Source of the DNA: an uncultured Phascolarctobacterium sp.
GTDB lineage: Bacteria; Bacillota; Negativicutes; Acidaminococcales; Acidaminococcaceae
NCBI GenBank assembly: GCA_900757795.1
Contig: CAAEPE010000038.1
Coordinates: forward strand, 1 to 64,000
Length of the DNA: 64,000 bases
Direction of reading: 5' to 3'
A model generated the notes under the pieces. The model worked only from the letters and a program-made list of their open reading frames with translations. It was not told the origin of the DNA and ran no database searches. This document shows positions 16,795-25,058 of this stretch, piece after piece; within the stretch, counting starts at the first letter, position 1; every line of letters starts with the position of its first letter. The position numbers and the translations under genes were made by a program.

Positions 16795-17082
16795 ATGGTA
16801 GGCGTTTTAGAAAAACAACTGGCTTTGGCGCTGGATAAGCGTTTGGCTGTCTTTGCAGGTAAGGCGGCGGACGGCAGCTTGCTGGCTGACGAAATGTCCC
16901 TGCGTGCAGCAGCCTATATGGCCAGCGAAATTATTCAACCCTGCTGTTGTATGCTGTGCAATAAAGAAAAGCTGGCGTAGCTGTTAAATGGCACCAGCCT
17001 GTGCTGCCAGCGACCCGTGCTGACCAAGCGCATGGCAGAGCTGATTTACGATGATTTGGCGCGCTGCAACGGTTTGGGGTAA
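16795..17082 (+). pseudogene. Cys-rich small ORF interrupted by an amber codon
   Basis: ATG 16795 opens a frame of 61 codons that meets TAG at 16978-16980. The same frame then runs 33 more codons to TAA at 17082, just before the terminator. The joint product would have a Cys cluster on both sides of the amber (PCCCMLCNKEKLA, then LLNGTSLCCQRP) and a helical tail (KRMAELIYDDLARCNG). No Shine-Dalgarno is visible; coupling to the gene 3 bases upstream is possible. TAG is an ordinary stop elsewhere in this window, so a nonsense mutation is the simplest reading. Confidence 0.5.
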
Positions 17083-17102
17083 AAAATTATAAATAAAAAA
17101 AG

Positions 17103-17138
17103 AAGGGACTGCTTTCTGTGAGAGAAGGCAGTCCCTTT
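17103..17138 (+). terminator. Bidirectional terminator between convergent genes
   Basis: Stem AAGGGACTGC/GGCAGTCCCTT with T-rich flanks on both strands. Confidence 0.88.
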
Positions 17139-17148
17139 TGTGTTAGTG

Positions 17149-18231
17149 TTAATCAATTTCTCTTTGCGGCGCAGGCCCGCTGCTGTTTCTTGCTATCAGC
17201 TTGCACTTATATTCCACATGAGTAATACTTTCAAAGCGGCCGTGATTTTCATAGCTGGCAATTTCTTCCTGCAATAGATTAAAAGCGCTTTTGCCGCATT
17301 CGATTAAGGAATTGTCAATAGTTGTCAGACCTATACCATGCAGGCGTGAGGGAAAAATATTATCAAAGCCGCACAAACTGATATCCTCTGGAATACGCAG
17401 ACCATGGTCAAGAATGGCGTTATAAGCGCCATAAGCTACCATATCATTGATGCCGACCATAGCTGTGACCTGACTGTATTCCTTGAGACAAGTGCAGGCT
17501 AATTCGTAGCCCGTGGTGTATTCTACATCCACATGGGAAATTTCGTAATCGGGAGTAATATTTTTTGTTAAAATATGCAGCTTGGCGTCAGCGTATTCCG
17601 CGCAGGCGCTTTGCAGTCCTTCGCAGCGGCGCAGGCGTGAGGTATGCTGCTCGTTGAGAGTGGTAGTTAAATAAGCAAGCTGGCTATGTCCCAGCTGCAA
17701 AAGATGCCTGCCGATAAGCTGACCGGCGGTGTAGTTATTCATATCCACCGTTGCCAGCTCTAAATCGCCGCGTCTGTCGCCAATGGCGACTACCGGCAGA
17801 TGGCGGCTTAATTCGTAGGCCAGCTGGGGCTGCTGCGGGATCATGGCGAAGATTACGCCGGCAACATTGAATTTGCGCGCCTGTTCCATAATAAAGCTTT
17901 CCGTGCTGGTATCCCAGTAGGTAGTACGCACAGAGGTGACGAAGCCTTGGTTGCGGGCAGCAATTTCTATACCTTGGATAATGGTCGTGTAAAAAGGGTT
18001 AAAAACCGAAGGGCAAATAATAAAAATTAAGGTATCCGAAGGTTTAACTAAGCTGTAGCTTTTACCCTTGCTGCTTTTGTAGCCCATGTTGGCTGCTAAA
18101 GCAAAAACCTGCTCCACCGTATCGGCGTTAAAACGATTGATGCTGCGGCGGTTTAAAATCATCGAAACACTGGCAGGCGACAGCTTGGCAGCGGCGGCAA
18201 TATCCTTTAGAGTAACTTTTTTTGCCATGGG
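17149..18231 (-). CDS. LacI family transcriptional regulator
   Basis: A 360-residue repressor-type protein. The N-terminal helix-turn-helix is canonical (VTLKDIAAAAKLSPASVSMI, then the hinge-helix region), followed by a periplasmic-binding-protein-like effector domain (GVIFAMIPQQ, GIGLTTIDNS). ATG 18231 is preferred over the upstream frame extension because AAAGGAG precedes it. It lies 27 bp after the phosphodiesterase gene on the same strand and faces the TRAP/glpK operon, so it probably controls both in response to a glycerol-derived ligand. Confidence 0.93.
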   Translation of the reverse strand, partial: PMAKKVTLKDIAAAAKLSPASVSMILNRRSINRFNADTVEQVFALAANMGYKSSKGKSYSLVKPSDTLIFIICPSVFNPFYTTIIQGIEIAARNQGFVTSVRTTYWDTSTESFIMEQARKFNVAGVIFAMIPQQPQLAYELSRHLPVVAIGDRRGDLELATVDMNNYTAGQLIGRHLLQLGHSQLAYLTTTLNEQHTSRLRRCEGLQSACAEYADAKLHILTKNITPDYEISHVDVEYTTGYELACTCLKEYSQVTAMVGINDMVAYGAYNAILDHGLRIPEDISLCGFDNIFPSRLHGIGLTTIDNSLIECGKSAFNLLQEEIASYENHGRFESITHVEYKCKLIARNSSGPAPQREID

Positions 18232-18258
18232 TTGCTCCTTTAGCTGCAAATAAAATTT

Positions 18259-18990
18259 TTAAACTCGTCCGATAACTTTAGCGGCGATGTTGGGGAAATT
18301 GGTTATAAGGCTGTCTACGCCGCGGTCAACTAATTTTTTCATAAGCTGCGCGTCGTTGGGCGTCCATGCCTGCAAACCGACGCCATGAGCGTGCAAATCC
18401 TCAACTACGCCTTCCTTGCAGCAGAAATAGCTGCAGGCGTTGACAGTAGCTGCTCCCTGGCTGGCGGCGTAAGCGCCAACGTTCATTAGCCAGGTATCCA
18501 TTAACAGGCCGCATTGGGCGTTAGACAGTAATTTTTTGAGATTAGCAAGAGAATAATGATTAAAGGAGCTGAACCAAACCTGCTTTTCTAAATTGTATTC
18601 GCCAACTAAGGCTGCCAGCTTGGCTTCAATACCCTCGTATTCAAATACGCCGGTTTTCAATTCAATGTTAGTGATAAGCGAAGTTGTTTTAAACCAATCA
18701 AAATATTCACGCAGAGTAGGGATGGTTTGACGCGGGAAAAATCCTTTTACATTTACTCCAACAGAAAGAGTTTTTAGTTCTTTTAAAGTATAATCCTTAA
18801 TCCAGCCGCTGCCGTTGGTAGTACGGTCCAAACGTTCGTCGTGCATAATGACAATTTCGCCGTCCTTAGTCAGCTGAATATCCAGCTCAATACCGTCGGC
18901 TGCCGTTTCTGCCGCAGCTTTTTGAAATGCCAGCATGGTGTTTTCCGGATAATAGCCTGTAAAACCACGATGAGCAAAAATCATAGTCAT
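18259..18990 (-). CDS. Cytoplasmic glycerophosphodiester phosphodiesterase
   Basis: A 243-residue GDPD of UgpQ size. The catalytic start FAHRGFTGYYPENTMLAF, the metal-binding GIELDIQLTKDGEIVIMHDE and the phosphate-binding DRTTNGSG are intact. There is no signal peptide, so it acts inside the cell on an imported glycerophosphodiester, releasing glycerol-3-phosphate and an alcohol. ATG 18990 has TAGGAGG upstream; an open extension to 19050 has no RBS. Confidence 0.93.
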   Translation of the reverse strand: MTMIFAHRGFTGYYPENTMLAFQKAAAETAADGIELDIQLTKDGEIVIMHDERLDRTTNGSGWIKDYTLKELKTLSVGVNVKGFFPRQTIPTLREYFDWFKTTSLITNIELKTGVFEYEGIEAKLAALVGEYNLEKQVWFSSFNHYSLANLKKLLSNAQCGLLMDTWLMNVGAYAASQGAATVNACSYFCCKEGVVEDLHAHGVGLQAWTPNDAQLMKKLVDRGVDSLITNFPNIAAKVIGRV

Positions 18991-19032
18991 AATAAAGCCT
19001 CCTATGCAATGTATAGAAAAATTCAATAAAAT

Positions 19033-19050
19033 TTCAACAATATTCAACAA
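19033..19050. repeat. Direct repeat pair TTCAACAA, GDPD side
   Basis: TTCAACAA at 19033-19040 and 19043-19050, one helical turn apart, with a variant TTCAATAA at 19022. It covers the expected start of the minus-strand transcript. Confidence 0.6.
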
Positions 19051-19051
19051 T

Positions 19052-19080
19052 ATCTTAGCATATAATTACTGAAAAAACAA
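19052..19080 (-). promoter_or_regulatory. Promoter of the GDPD-lacI unit
   Basis: On the minus strand TTGTTT (19075-19080) and TAAGAT (19052-19057) with a 17-bp spacer. The -10 word equals that of the facing promoter. Confidence 0.7.
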
Positions 19081-19163
19081 GCGGGACTATTTCAGACCAG
19101 CAAGGATAATAAATGTCCCGAAAATACATATAAAACGGTGTTTGCAAGATATTCGTAAAATTA

Positions 19164-19192
19164 TTGACAATATTGTGAAGCTTTGATAAGAT
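19164..19192 (+). promoter_or_regulatory. Promoter and candidate LacI operator of the TRAP operon
   Basis: TTGACA (19164-19169) and TAAGAT (19187-19192) with a 17-bp spacer. The -35 box is the left part of the near-palindrome TTGACAATATTGTGAA (19164-19179, core ACAATATTGT), a plausible operator. Confidence 0.75.
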
Positions 19193-19232
19193 GTAAGTAG
19201 CTATTATGCGCAGAGATGCTTCTGCAAAGAAA

Positions 19233-19250
19233 TTCAACAAATTTCAACAA
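19233..19250. repeat. Direct repeat pair TTCAACAA, TRAP side
   Basis: TTCAACAA at 19233-19240 and 19243-19250, in the 5' leader of the TRAP operon, exactly 200 bp from the equivalent pair on the GDPD side and in the same orientation. Confidence 0.6.
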
Positions 19251-19268
19251 AAATTGAGGAGGATTAAC

Positions 19269-20303
19269 ATGAAAAAAATAATTGCTTTATTGATGATGGC
19301 AGTTATGATGCTGGCGCTTACTGGCTGCGGCGGCGACAAAAAAGCAGATAACAAGGCTGCAACTTCCGACAAGAAAATCGTTCTGAAATTGAGCCACGTT
19401 TTCTCTCCTGACGAGCAGCTTTACAAATCTATGGAATTGGTTGCCGGTCGTATCAACAAAAAAACCAATGGCCGCGTAGAAATTCAATGCTATGGTCAAA
19501 ATCAGCTGGCTTGCTACAAGGATGGTTTGGAGCAGGTTGCTAACGGCGCAAACTTTATTTCCGTAGAGGACCCCTCCTATTTGGGCGATTATGTTCCCGA
19601 TTTTAAGCCTTTGGTTGGTCCTATGCTGTACCAAACCTATGATGAATATGCCAAAATGATTGAAACTCCGCTGGTTAAAGACATGGTTGCCCGCGCTGAA
19701 AAGAAAGGCATTAAGGTTTTGGCTTTGGACTATGTATTTGGCTTCCGTAACCTGATTACCAACAAGGTTATTACTAAACCGGAAGATTTGAAAGGCATGA
19801 AACTGCGTACTCCCGGATCTAAGCTGTTTATCGACACTATCAACGCTATGGGCGCAACCGCTACCAGCCTGCCTTTCTCCGAAACCTTGTCCGGCGTTTC
19901 TCAAGGCGTTGTTGACGGTTTGGAAGGCTCCGAATTTACTAATATCGGTACTAAATGCTATGAGCACTGCAAAAATGTAGCAACCACCAAGCATTTCCTG
20001 GGTACCTGCGGTGTTTACATTTCCACCAAGGTTTGGGATAAAATTTCTCCCGAAGACCAAAAAATTATCGCTGAAGAATTTGCTTACGGCGGCAAAGAAA
20101 TGACTAAGATTGGTACCGAATCCTATAACAAGGTTTATAAGGAATTGGAAAGCAAAGGCGTTAAATTCAACGACGTTGACCATGCTGCTTTTGAAAAAGC
20201 AACTGAGCCTGTTTTCAAGCAAATGGAAGAAAAAGAAGGCGCAACTCCCGGTATCTATGAGAAGTTGAAAGCTGAAATCAAAAAAATCCGCGCAGCAAAA
20301 TAA
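19269..20303 (+). CDS. TRAP transporter substrate-binding lipoprotein (DctP family)
   Basis: A 344-residue binding protein with a lipoprotein signal (hydrophobic residues 4-17, lipobox LTGC). The fold is DctP-like: KLSHVFSPDEQLYKSMELVA at the start, the conserved Arg region DLKGMKLRTPGSKLFIDT and the family motif SQGVVDGLEGSE. Most TRAP ligands are carboxylates bound by that Arg. Here the context (GDPD, glycerol kinase) suggests a phosphate- or glycerol-bearing ligand instead, which is inference. ATG 19269 has GAGGAGG before it. Confidence 0.93.
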   Translation: MKKIIALLMMAVMMLALTGCGGDKKADNKAATSDKKIVLKLSHVFSPDEQLYKSMELVAGRINKKTNGRVEIQCYGQNQLACYKDGLEQVANGANFISVEDPSYLGDYVPDFKPLVGPMLYQTYDEYAKMIETPLVKDMVARAEKKGIKVLALDYVFGFRNLITNKVITKPEDLKGMKLRTPGSKLFIDTINAMGATATSLPFSETLSGVSQGVVDGLEGSEFTNIGTKCYEHCKNVATTKHFLGTCGVYISTKVWDKISPEDQKIIAEEFAYGGKEMTKIGTESYNKVYKELESKGVKFNDVDHAAFEKATEPVFKQMEEKEGATPGIYEKLKAEIKKIRAAK

Positions 20304-20356
20304 GCAGTCGAAACTGAACAAGATGCCTGTGCATAAATAATTTACTGTACGTCAAG

Positions 20357-20397
20357 CAAAGCGTTTCGCGATTATTAAAAGCGGAACGCTTTGTTTT
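20357..20397 (+). terminator. Attenuating hairpin between binding protein and permease genes
   Basis: CAAAGCGTTTCGC pairs with GCGGAACGCTTTG, then TTTTC. A leaky terminator here would keep the binding protein in excess over the permeases. Confidence 0.75.
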
Positions 20398-20445
20398 CAC
20401 CTCTGGAACATGTGAGCTAAAATTCTTTGGAGGCGATTTTTTATT

Positions 20446-20922
20446 ATGAGCTTAAAATTTATTCTGCAAAATCTTGAGGATTTAGTAGCGTCTGCCTTTC
20501 TTATTGTTACTACAGTTCTCGTTATTATCAATATTATTATGCGTTACATTTTAAATTCCGGTTTGGTTTGGTCGGAAGAGGTAGCAACCGGCTGCTTCGT
20601 TTGGTCCGTATTTATCGGCGCGGTGGCGGTGTTTAAGCATCGCGGCCATGTAGGTGTGGACCTTTTGGTAAAACGCTTTCCTGCTGTGCTGCAAAAGGCT
20701 GTGCGTTTGATTACGGATTTGATTTTAGTTGTGCTGAATGGTTACATGGCTTATCTTTCAGTATTGTATATCCAAACCTCTTACACAAAAATGACGCCGG
20801 TTTTAGGCGTTTCTTCTGCGTATATCAGTTCTTCTGTGCTGATTGCTTTTGTGTTGATGACGATTTACGCCGTAAAATTTGTTATTGGCGATTTGTGTGG
20901 CTGTGAGGAGGTGGAAAAATAA
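20446..20922 (+). CDS. TRAP transporter small permease (DctQ family)
   Basis: A 158-residue protein with four hydrophobic helices. The family motif region NSGLVWSEEVATGCFVW follows the first helix, and FKHRGHVGVDLLVK is conserved. It links the binding protein to the large permease. The start of dctM shares one base with its stop. Confidence 0.94.
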   Translation: MSLKFILQNLEDLVASAFLIVTTVLVIINIIMRYILNSGLVWSEEVATGCFVWSVFIGAVAVFKHRGHVGVDLLVKRFPAVLQKAVRLITDLILVVLNGYMAYLSVLYIQTSYTKMTPVLGVSSAYISSSVLIAFVLMTIYAVKFVIGDLCGCEEVEK

Positions 20923-22199
20923 TGGCTTATTTGCCCGTTATTATCGTATTTGTGCTGTATTTTTCCAGCATTCCTATTGCTTATGCTCTGTTTGGTGCGA
21001 CGGTATCCTATTTTACCTTTATCGATAGCGCTTCACCTACGCATTTGATGTTCCAAAGAATTATTACCAGCACCCAATCCTTTCCGCTGCTGGCAATTCC
21101 TTTCTTTATTATGGCCGGTTCCATTATGAACTATGCCGGGATCAGCGATAAGCTGATGAAATTTACCGATGTACTGATGGGTCACATGACCGGCGGTTTG
21201 GCGCAGGTCAATGTGCTGTTGTCCCTGCTGATGGGCGGCGTATCCGGCAGTGCTAATGCCGACGCTGCTATGCAAAGTAAAATGCTGGTGCCCGAAATGG
21301 AAAAGCGCGGCTACAGCAGAGCATTTTCTGCAGCAGTTACAGCTGCTTCCTCGGCTACTACTCCGGTTATTCCGCCGGGAATTAACCTTATTATTTACGC
21401 TTTAATTGCCAGTGTTTCCGTAACAAAAATGTTTATGGCAGGCTATGTGCCGGGAATTTTAATGGCTGTGGCTATGATGCTGGTAGTTGCCTATATTTCT
21501 AAAAAGCGCGGCTATAAGCCGTCCCGTGCTAAACGCGCTACCATTGGTGAAATTATGGCTCAGCTTAAGGAATCAATTTGGGCGCTATTGTTTCCCTTTG
21601 GTATTATTGCCGGCCTGCGCATGGGTATGTTTACTCCCTCTGAAGCAGGCGCTGTGGCAGTAGTGTATTGCCTTTTTGTAGGCGTGTTTATTTACAAAGA
21701 GCTGAAATGGGAATACGCTTGGCCAATCATGAAGGAAACTATTTACGGTACTAGCTCTGTCTGCTTAATTATCGTAGCAGCCTCTTTCTTTGGCTACTAC
21801 ATGAACTGGGAGCGTATTCCGCAGCAGATTACTTCTACAATGCTGGATTTTACCAAGAACCCGTATTTAATGCTGATGCTGGTTAACGTGCTGCTGTTGG
21901 TTTTGGGCATGTTCTTAGAGGGCGGCGCTGCCTTAATTATTCTAGCGCCTCTCTTGGTGCCAGTAATGAAGACTTTGGGCGTTGATCCCGTGCATTTTGG
22001 TATTATCTGTATCGTAAATATTATGATTGGCGGTTTAACGCCTCCCTTTGGTTCGATGATGTTTACGGTGTGCGCCATTACAGAAACGCCGCTGGGCGAT
22101 TTCTTTAAAGAGGTTATGCCTTTTATCCTTGCTCTTTTAGTTGCGCTTTTAATTGTTACTTATATGCCGGGACTTGTAATGTTCCTGCCTAATTTGTAA
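20922..22199 (+). CDS. TRAP transporter large permease (DctM family)
   Basis: A 425-residue protein with about twelve helices, normal for DctM. Typical motifs are AIPFFIMAGSIMNYAGIS, GGVSGSANADAAMQSKMLVP, TAASSATTPVIPPGINLIIY and the late NIMIGGLTPPFGSMMF. It carries the sodium-coupled transport path. The glycerol kinase gene follows after 16 bases. Confidence 0.96.
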   Translation: MAYLPVIIVFVLYFSSIPIAYALFGATVSYFTFIDSASPTHLMFQRIITSTQSFPLLAIPFFIMAGSIMNYAGISDKLMKFTDVLMGHMTGGLAQVNVLLSLLMGGVSGSANADAAMQSKMLVPEMEKRGYSRAFSAAVTAASSATTPVIPPGINLIIYALIASVSVTKMFMAGYVPGILMAVAMMLVVAYISKKRGYKPSRAKRATIGEIMAQLKESIWALLFPFGIIAGLRMGMFTPSEAGAVAVVYCLFVGVFIYKELKWEYAWPIMKETIYGTSSVCLIIVAASFFGYYMNWERIPQQITSTMLDFTKNPYLMLMLVNVLLLVLGMFLEGGAALIILAPLLVPVMKTLGVDPVHFGIICIVNIMIGGLTPPFGSMMFTVCAITETPLGDFFKEVMPFILALLVALLIVTYMPGLVMFLPNL

Positions 22200-22215
22200 A
22201 AAGGAAGTGAGCCGT

Positions 22216-23718
22216 GTGAATAAAAAATATATTATGGCTCTTGACCTTGGCACCACCAGCTGCCGGGCGATTTTGTTTGACCATGAAGGTAAAATTTGCA
22301 GCGTGGCGCAAAAGGAATTTACTCAGTATTTTCCGCAGCCCGGCTGGGTTGAGCATGATGCAGAAGAAATTTGGGCTACACAGCTTGGCTTGATGTACGA
22401 GGCTATGAGCAAGCTCAACGTAACTCCTGCCGATATTGCCGGTATTGGCATTACCAATCAGCGCGAAACCACGGTAGTGTGGGATAAGATTACCGGCAGA
22501 GCTATTTATAAAGCTATTGTTTGGCAGTGCCGCCGCACTGCGGAATATTGCGACCGGCTGAAAAATCAAGGCTATGCGCAAAAAATCCAAGAGAAAACAG
22601 GACTTGTGCTAGACGCTTATTTTTCCGGCACTAAGCTGCACTGGATTTTAGAAAATGTTCCCGGCGCGCGCCAAAAGGCTGATGAGGGTCGTTTGCTTTT
22701 CGGCACCATTGATACGTGGATTATTTGGAAACTGACCGGCGGCAAGGTGCATGTTACCGATTATTCTAATGCTTCCCGCACTTTGATGTACAATATCTAT
22801 GAACTTAAATGGGACGAAGAAATTCTCGAAATTTTGGGCGTACCGAAAAATATGCTGCCGGAGGTTAAGCCCTCCAGCTGTGTTTACGGTTCTACGGATT
22901 CCTCTTTGTTTGAACATCAAATTCCCATTGCCGGTGCTGCCGGCGATCAGCAGTGCGCCCTTTTCGGACAAACCTGCTTTGAACCCGGCGAGGCAAAAAA
23001 TACTTATGGCACAGGCGGCTTTATGCTGATGAATACAGGCAGCAAGCCTGTCGCTTCTAAAAACGGTTTGGTTACTACTATTGCCTGGGGTGTGGACGGT
23101 AAGGTTGAATATGCTTTGGAAGGCTCCATTTTCGTAGCAGGGGCCGCTGTACAGTGGCTGCGCGACGAGCTGGGCGTTATCCGCAATGCTGCCGACTCCG
23201 AAGGCTTGGCTGCGTCCGTTCCCGATACTAACGGCTGCTATATGGTGCCTGCTTTTGTAGGTTTGGGAGCGCCTTATTGGAATCAATATGCCCGCGGCGC
23301 TATTGTAGGCTTAACCCGCGGTGTCAACCGCTGTCATATTGTGCGAGCTACGTTGGAGTCCATCGCTTACCAGGTTAATGATGTTTTGCAGTCCATGCAG
23401 GAGGACAGCGGCATTAAGCTGGCGTCTTTGCAGGTGGACGGCGGCGCCTGCGCCAACAATTTCCTCATGCAGTTCCAAGCAGACATTATGAACGCTAAGG
23501 TTGCCCGTCCGCGCACTATTGAAACTACGGCTATGGGCGCTGCTTATTTGGCAGGCTTGGCTGTCGGCTATTGGGAAAGCAAAGAGGTCATCAAACAAAA
23601 TCACGAGATTGCCAAAACCTTTGTACCCAATATGGAAGAAGCTACGCGGTCCAAACTTTTGCACGGCTGGCATAATGCCGTAGCCGCTTCCTGCGTGCGT
23701 ATTGCAGCTGAAGAATAA
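22216..23718 (+). CDS. glpK: Glycerol kinase
   Basis: A 500-residue FGGY kinase, normal GlpK length, making glycerol-3-phosphate from glycerol. Seen are the phosphate loop ALDLGTTSCRAILFD, the glycerol-contact region GWVEHDAEEIW and QRETTVVWD, TYGTGGFMLMNTG and the C-terminal DGGACANNFLMQFQADI. GTG 22216 is preferred over GTG 22207 because AAGGA is better spaced. It is the last gene of the TRAP operon. No glpF is present; glycerol could come from GDPD action on imported glycerophosphoglycerol. Confidence 0.95.
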   Translation: MNKKYIMALDLGTTSCRAILFDHEGKICSVAQKEFTQYFPQPGWVEHDAEEIWATQLGLMYEAMSKLNVTPADIAGIGITNQRETTVVWDKITGRAIYKAIVWQCRRTAEYCDRLKNQGYAQKIQEKTGLVLDAYFSGTKLHWILENVPGARQKADEGRLLFGTIDTWIIWKLTGGKVHVTDYSNASRTLMYNIYELKWDEEILEILGVPKNMLPEVKPSSCVYGSTDSSLFEHQIPIAGAAGDQQCALFGQTCFEPGEAKNTYGTGGFMLMNTGSKPVASKNGLVTTIAWGVDGKVEYALEGSIFVAGAAVQWLRDELGVIRNAADSEGLAASVPDTNGCYMVPAFVGLGAPYWNQYARGAIVGLTRGVNRCHIVRATLESIAYQVNDVLQSMQEDSGIKLASLQVDGGACANNFLMQFQADIMNAKVARPRTIETTAMGAAYLAGLAVGYWESKEVIKQNHEIAKTFVPNMEEATRSKLLHGWHNAVAASCVRIAAEE

Positions 23719-23801
23719 TTTGTAAAATAAAATTTTCAAAATGAATTTCTTTTTGCATTTTACTTTTACAATTTAGATTTTGCAGCGCTGCAAAAAAATA
23801 C

Positions 23802-23831
23802 TTGACAAACCATTTGCTAACCGCGTATACT
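23802..23831 (+). promoter_or_regulatory. Promoter of the metal efflux gene
   Basis: TTGACA (23802-23807) and TATACT (23826-23831) with an 18-bp spacer. Confidence 0.8.
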
Positions 23832-23872
23832 ACCTATAATCTCTTTGCACTGCGTTTTTAGCAACAGTACAA

Positions 23873-23958
23873 ACTGAGCAGGCGGTTTACCTCCAGTGGT
23901 TTTTGCAGCCGGGCCCTTTGGGCAGCAGACAAAAAAATTTAACGTCTGCGGGACAGTT
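23873..23958 (+). promoter_or_regulatory. NiCo (czcD-type) riboswitch aptamer
   Basis: The leader holds the conserved words of NiCo riboswitches in order: ACTGAGCAGG (23873), TGCAGCCGGGC, GGCAGCAGAC and GTCTGCGGGACAGT, with ACTG...CAGT closing the four-way junction. These RNAs bind Co(II) and Ni(II) cooperatively and switch on metal exporters, and a CDF transporter follows. The 3' strand of the last helix (GTCTG) is also the 5' arm of the terminator, so metal binding should prevent termination. Confidence 0.9.
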
Positions 23959-23986
23959 ACTTACTATTCCGCAGGCGTTTTCTTTT
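23944..23986 (+). terminator. Riboswitch-controlled terminator
   Basis: GTCTGCGG (23944-23951) pairs with CCGCAGGC (23969-23976), followed by GTTTTCTTTT. It competes with the aptamer helix. Confidence 0.88.
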
Positions 23987-24056
23987 ATCCTTTTTTCGCC
24001 TGCTCTGCAAAGATTTCGGTCAAAAGGATAGCAAAAGCTTCGAGGAGGTTTATCTT

Positions 24057-24998
24057 ATGCAATTTGCAAATGAAGAAGAACGAGTGGCCATGGTAGTGTC
24101 GCTCAACAGTATTATCGCCAACCTGGTGCTTAGCTTGGCTAAGCTGGCAGCAGGCTTCATGGCACAGTCCGCAGCCATGATTTCCGACGGTATTCACTCT
24201 GCGTCCGATGTGTTCAGCACCTTTGTGGTTATGGCTGGCGTTAAAATGTCCAACAAGGATTCCGACGAAGAACACCAATACGGGCACGAACGTATGGAAT
24301 GTGTAGCGGCAATTGTTTTGGCAGTTATGCTGACGTTGGTTGCATTGGGTATTGGTTACAGCGGCTATGAAAAGGTTTTTGTAGCAGAAGCTTCGGAATT
24401 AGTGGTTCCGGGCCAATTAGCTTTGTGGGCGGCAGTTTTGTCCATTGTAGTTAAAGAAGGCATGTTTTGGTATACCCGTGCAGCGGCGCGCAAAATAAAT
24501 TCCGGCGCTTTAATGGCAGACGCTTGGCATCACCGCAGCGACGCCCTTTCTTCTATAGGTTCTTTTGTAGGTATTTTAGGTGCGCGTATGGGTTATCCGG
24601 TGTTGGACCCTATAGCAAGTATCATTATCTGCCTGATGATTTTACAGGCTGCTTATGAGGTGTTCAAGGACGCTATGCAGAAAATGGTGGACCATAGCTG
24701 CGATGAAGAAACGACTGAAAAGCTGGAACTGCTTATTGAGCGTGTTCCTGGTGTGGAGCATTTAGATTTACTAGCTACGCGTATGTTTGGCAGCCGTATT
24801 TACGTTGATGTAGAAATCAGCGTAAAGGATAATTTGAGTCTTTTAGAAGCACATAAAATTGCGGAAATGGTACATACAGCTATTGAAGCAAATTTTCCTT
24901 TGGTAAAGCATTGCATGGTGCATGTAAATCCTGTCAGTGAAAAAATTCATGATTCCTGTCCTCTGCTGCCGCCGGAACTGCGGCCTAAATGTAAATAA
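24057..24998 (+). CDS. Cation diffusion facilitator metal exporter
   Basis: A 313-residue CDF protein with six helices and a C-terminal cytoplasmic metal-sensing domain. The metal-site motifs are SDGIHSASDVFS (helix 2) and DAWHHRSDALSSIG (helix 5), with QYGHERME in the first loop. Helix 5 reads HxxxD, usual for Zn/Co/Ni transport. With the NiCo riboswitch upstream, cobalt or nickel efflux is the best guess. GGAGG precedes the ATG. Confidence 0.93.
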   Translation: MQFANEEERVAMVVSLNSIIANLVLSLAKLAAGFMAQSAAMISDGIHSASDVFSTFVVMAGVKMSNKDSDEEHQYGHERMECVAAIVLAVMLTLVALGIGYSGYEKVFVAEASELVVPGQLALWAAVLSIVVKEGMFWYTRAAARKINSGALMADAWHHRSDALSSIGSFVGILGARMGYPVLDPIASIIICLMILQAAYEVFKDAMQKMVDHSCDEETTEKLELLIERVPGVEHLDLLATRMFGSRIYVDVEISVKDNLSLLEAHKIAEMVHTAIEANFPLVKHCMVHVNPVSEKIHDSCPLLPPELRPKCK

Positions 24999-25043
24999 TA
25001 AAAAATGGCTGTTATGTTTAAGTTAACATGACAGCCATTTTTT
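24998..25043 (+). terminator. Bidirectional terminator between convergent genes
   Basis: AAAAAATGGCTGT pairs with ACAGCCATTTTTT, with further pairing in the loop. It serves the CDF gene and the minus-strand thioredoxin reductase gene. Confidence 0.92.
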
Positions 25044-25058
25044 ATGAGAAATTTTTTA

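Noticed and set aside
19287..20321. 344-codon antisense frame opposite the TRAP binding protein
   Set aside because: Long only because of codon bias in the real gene; Phe-rich nonsense product, no RBS.
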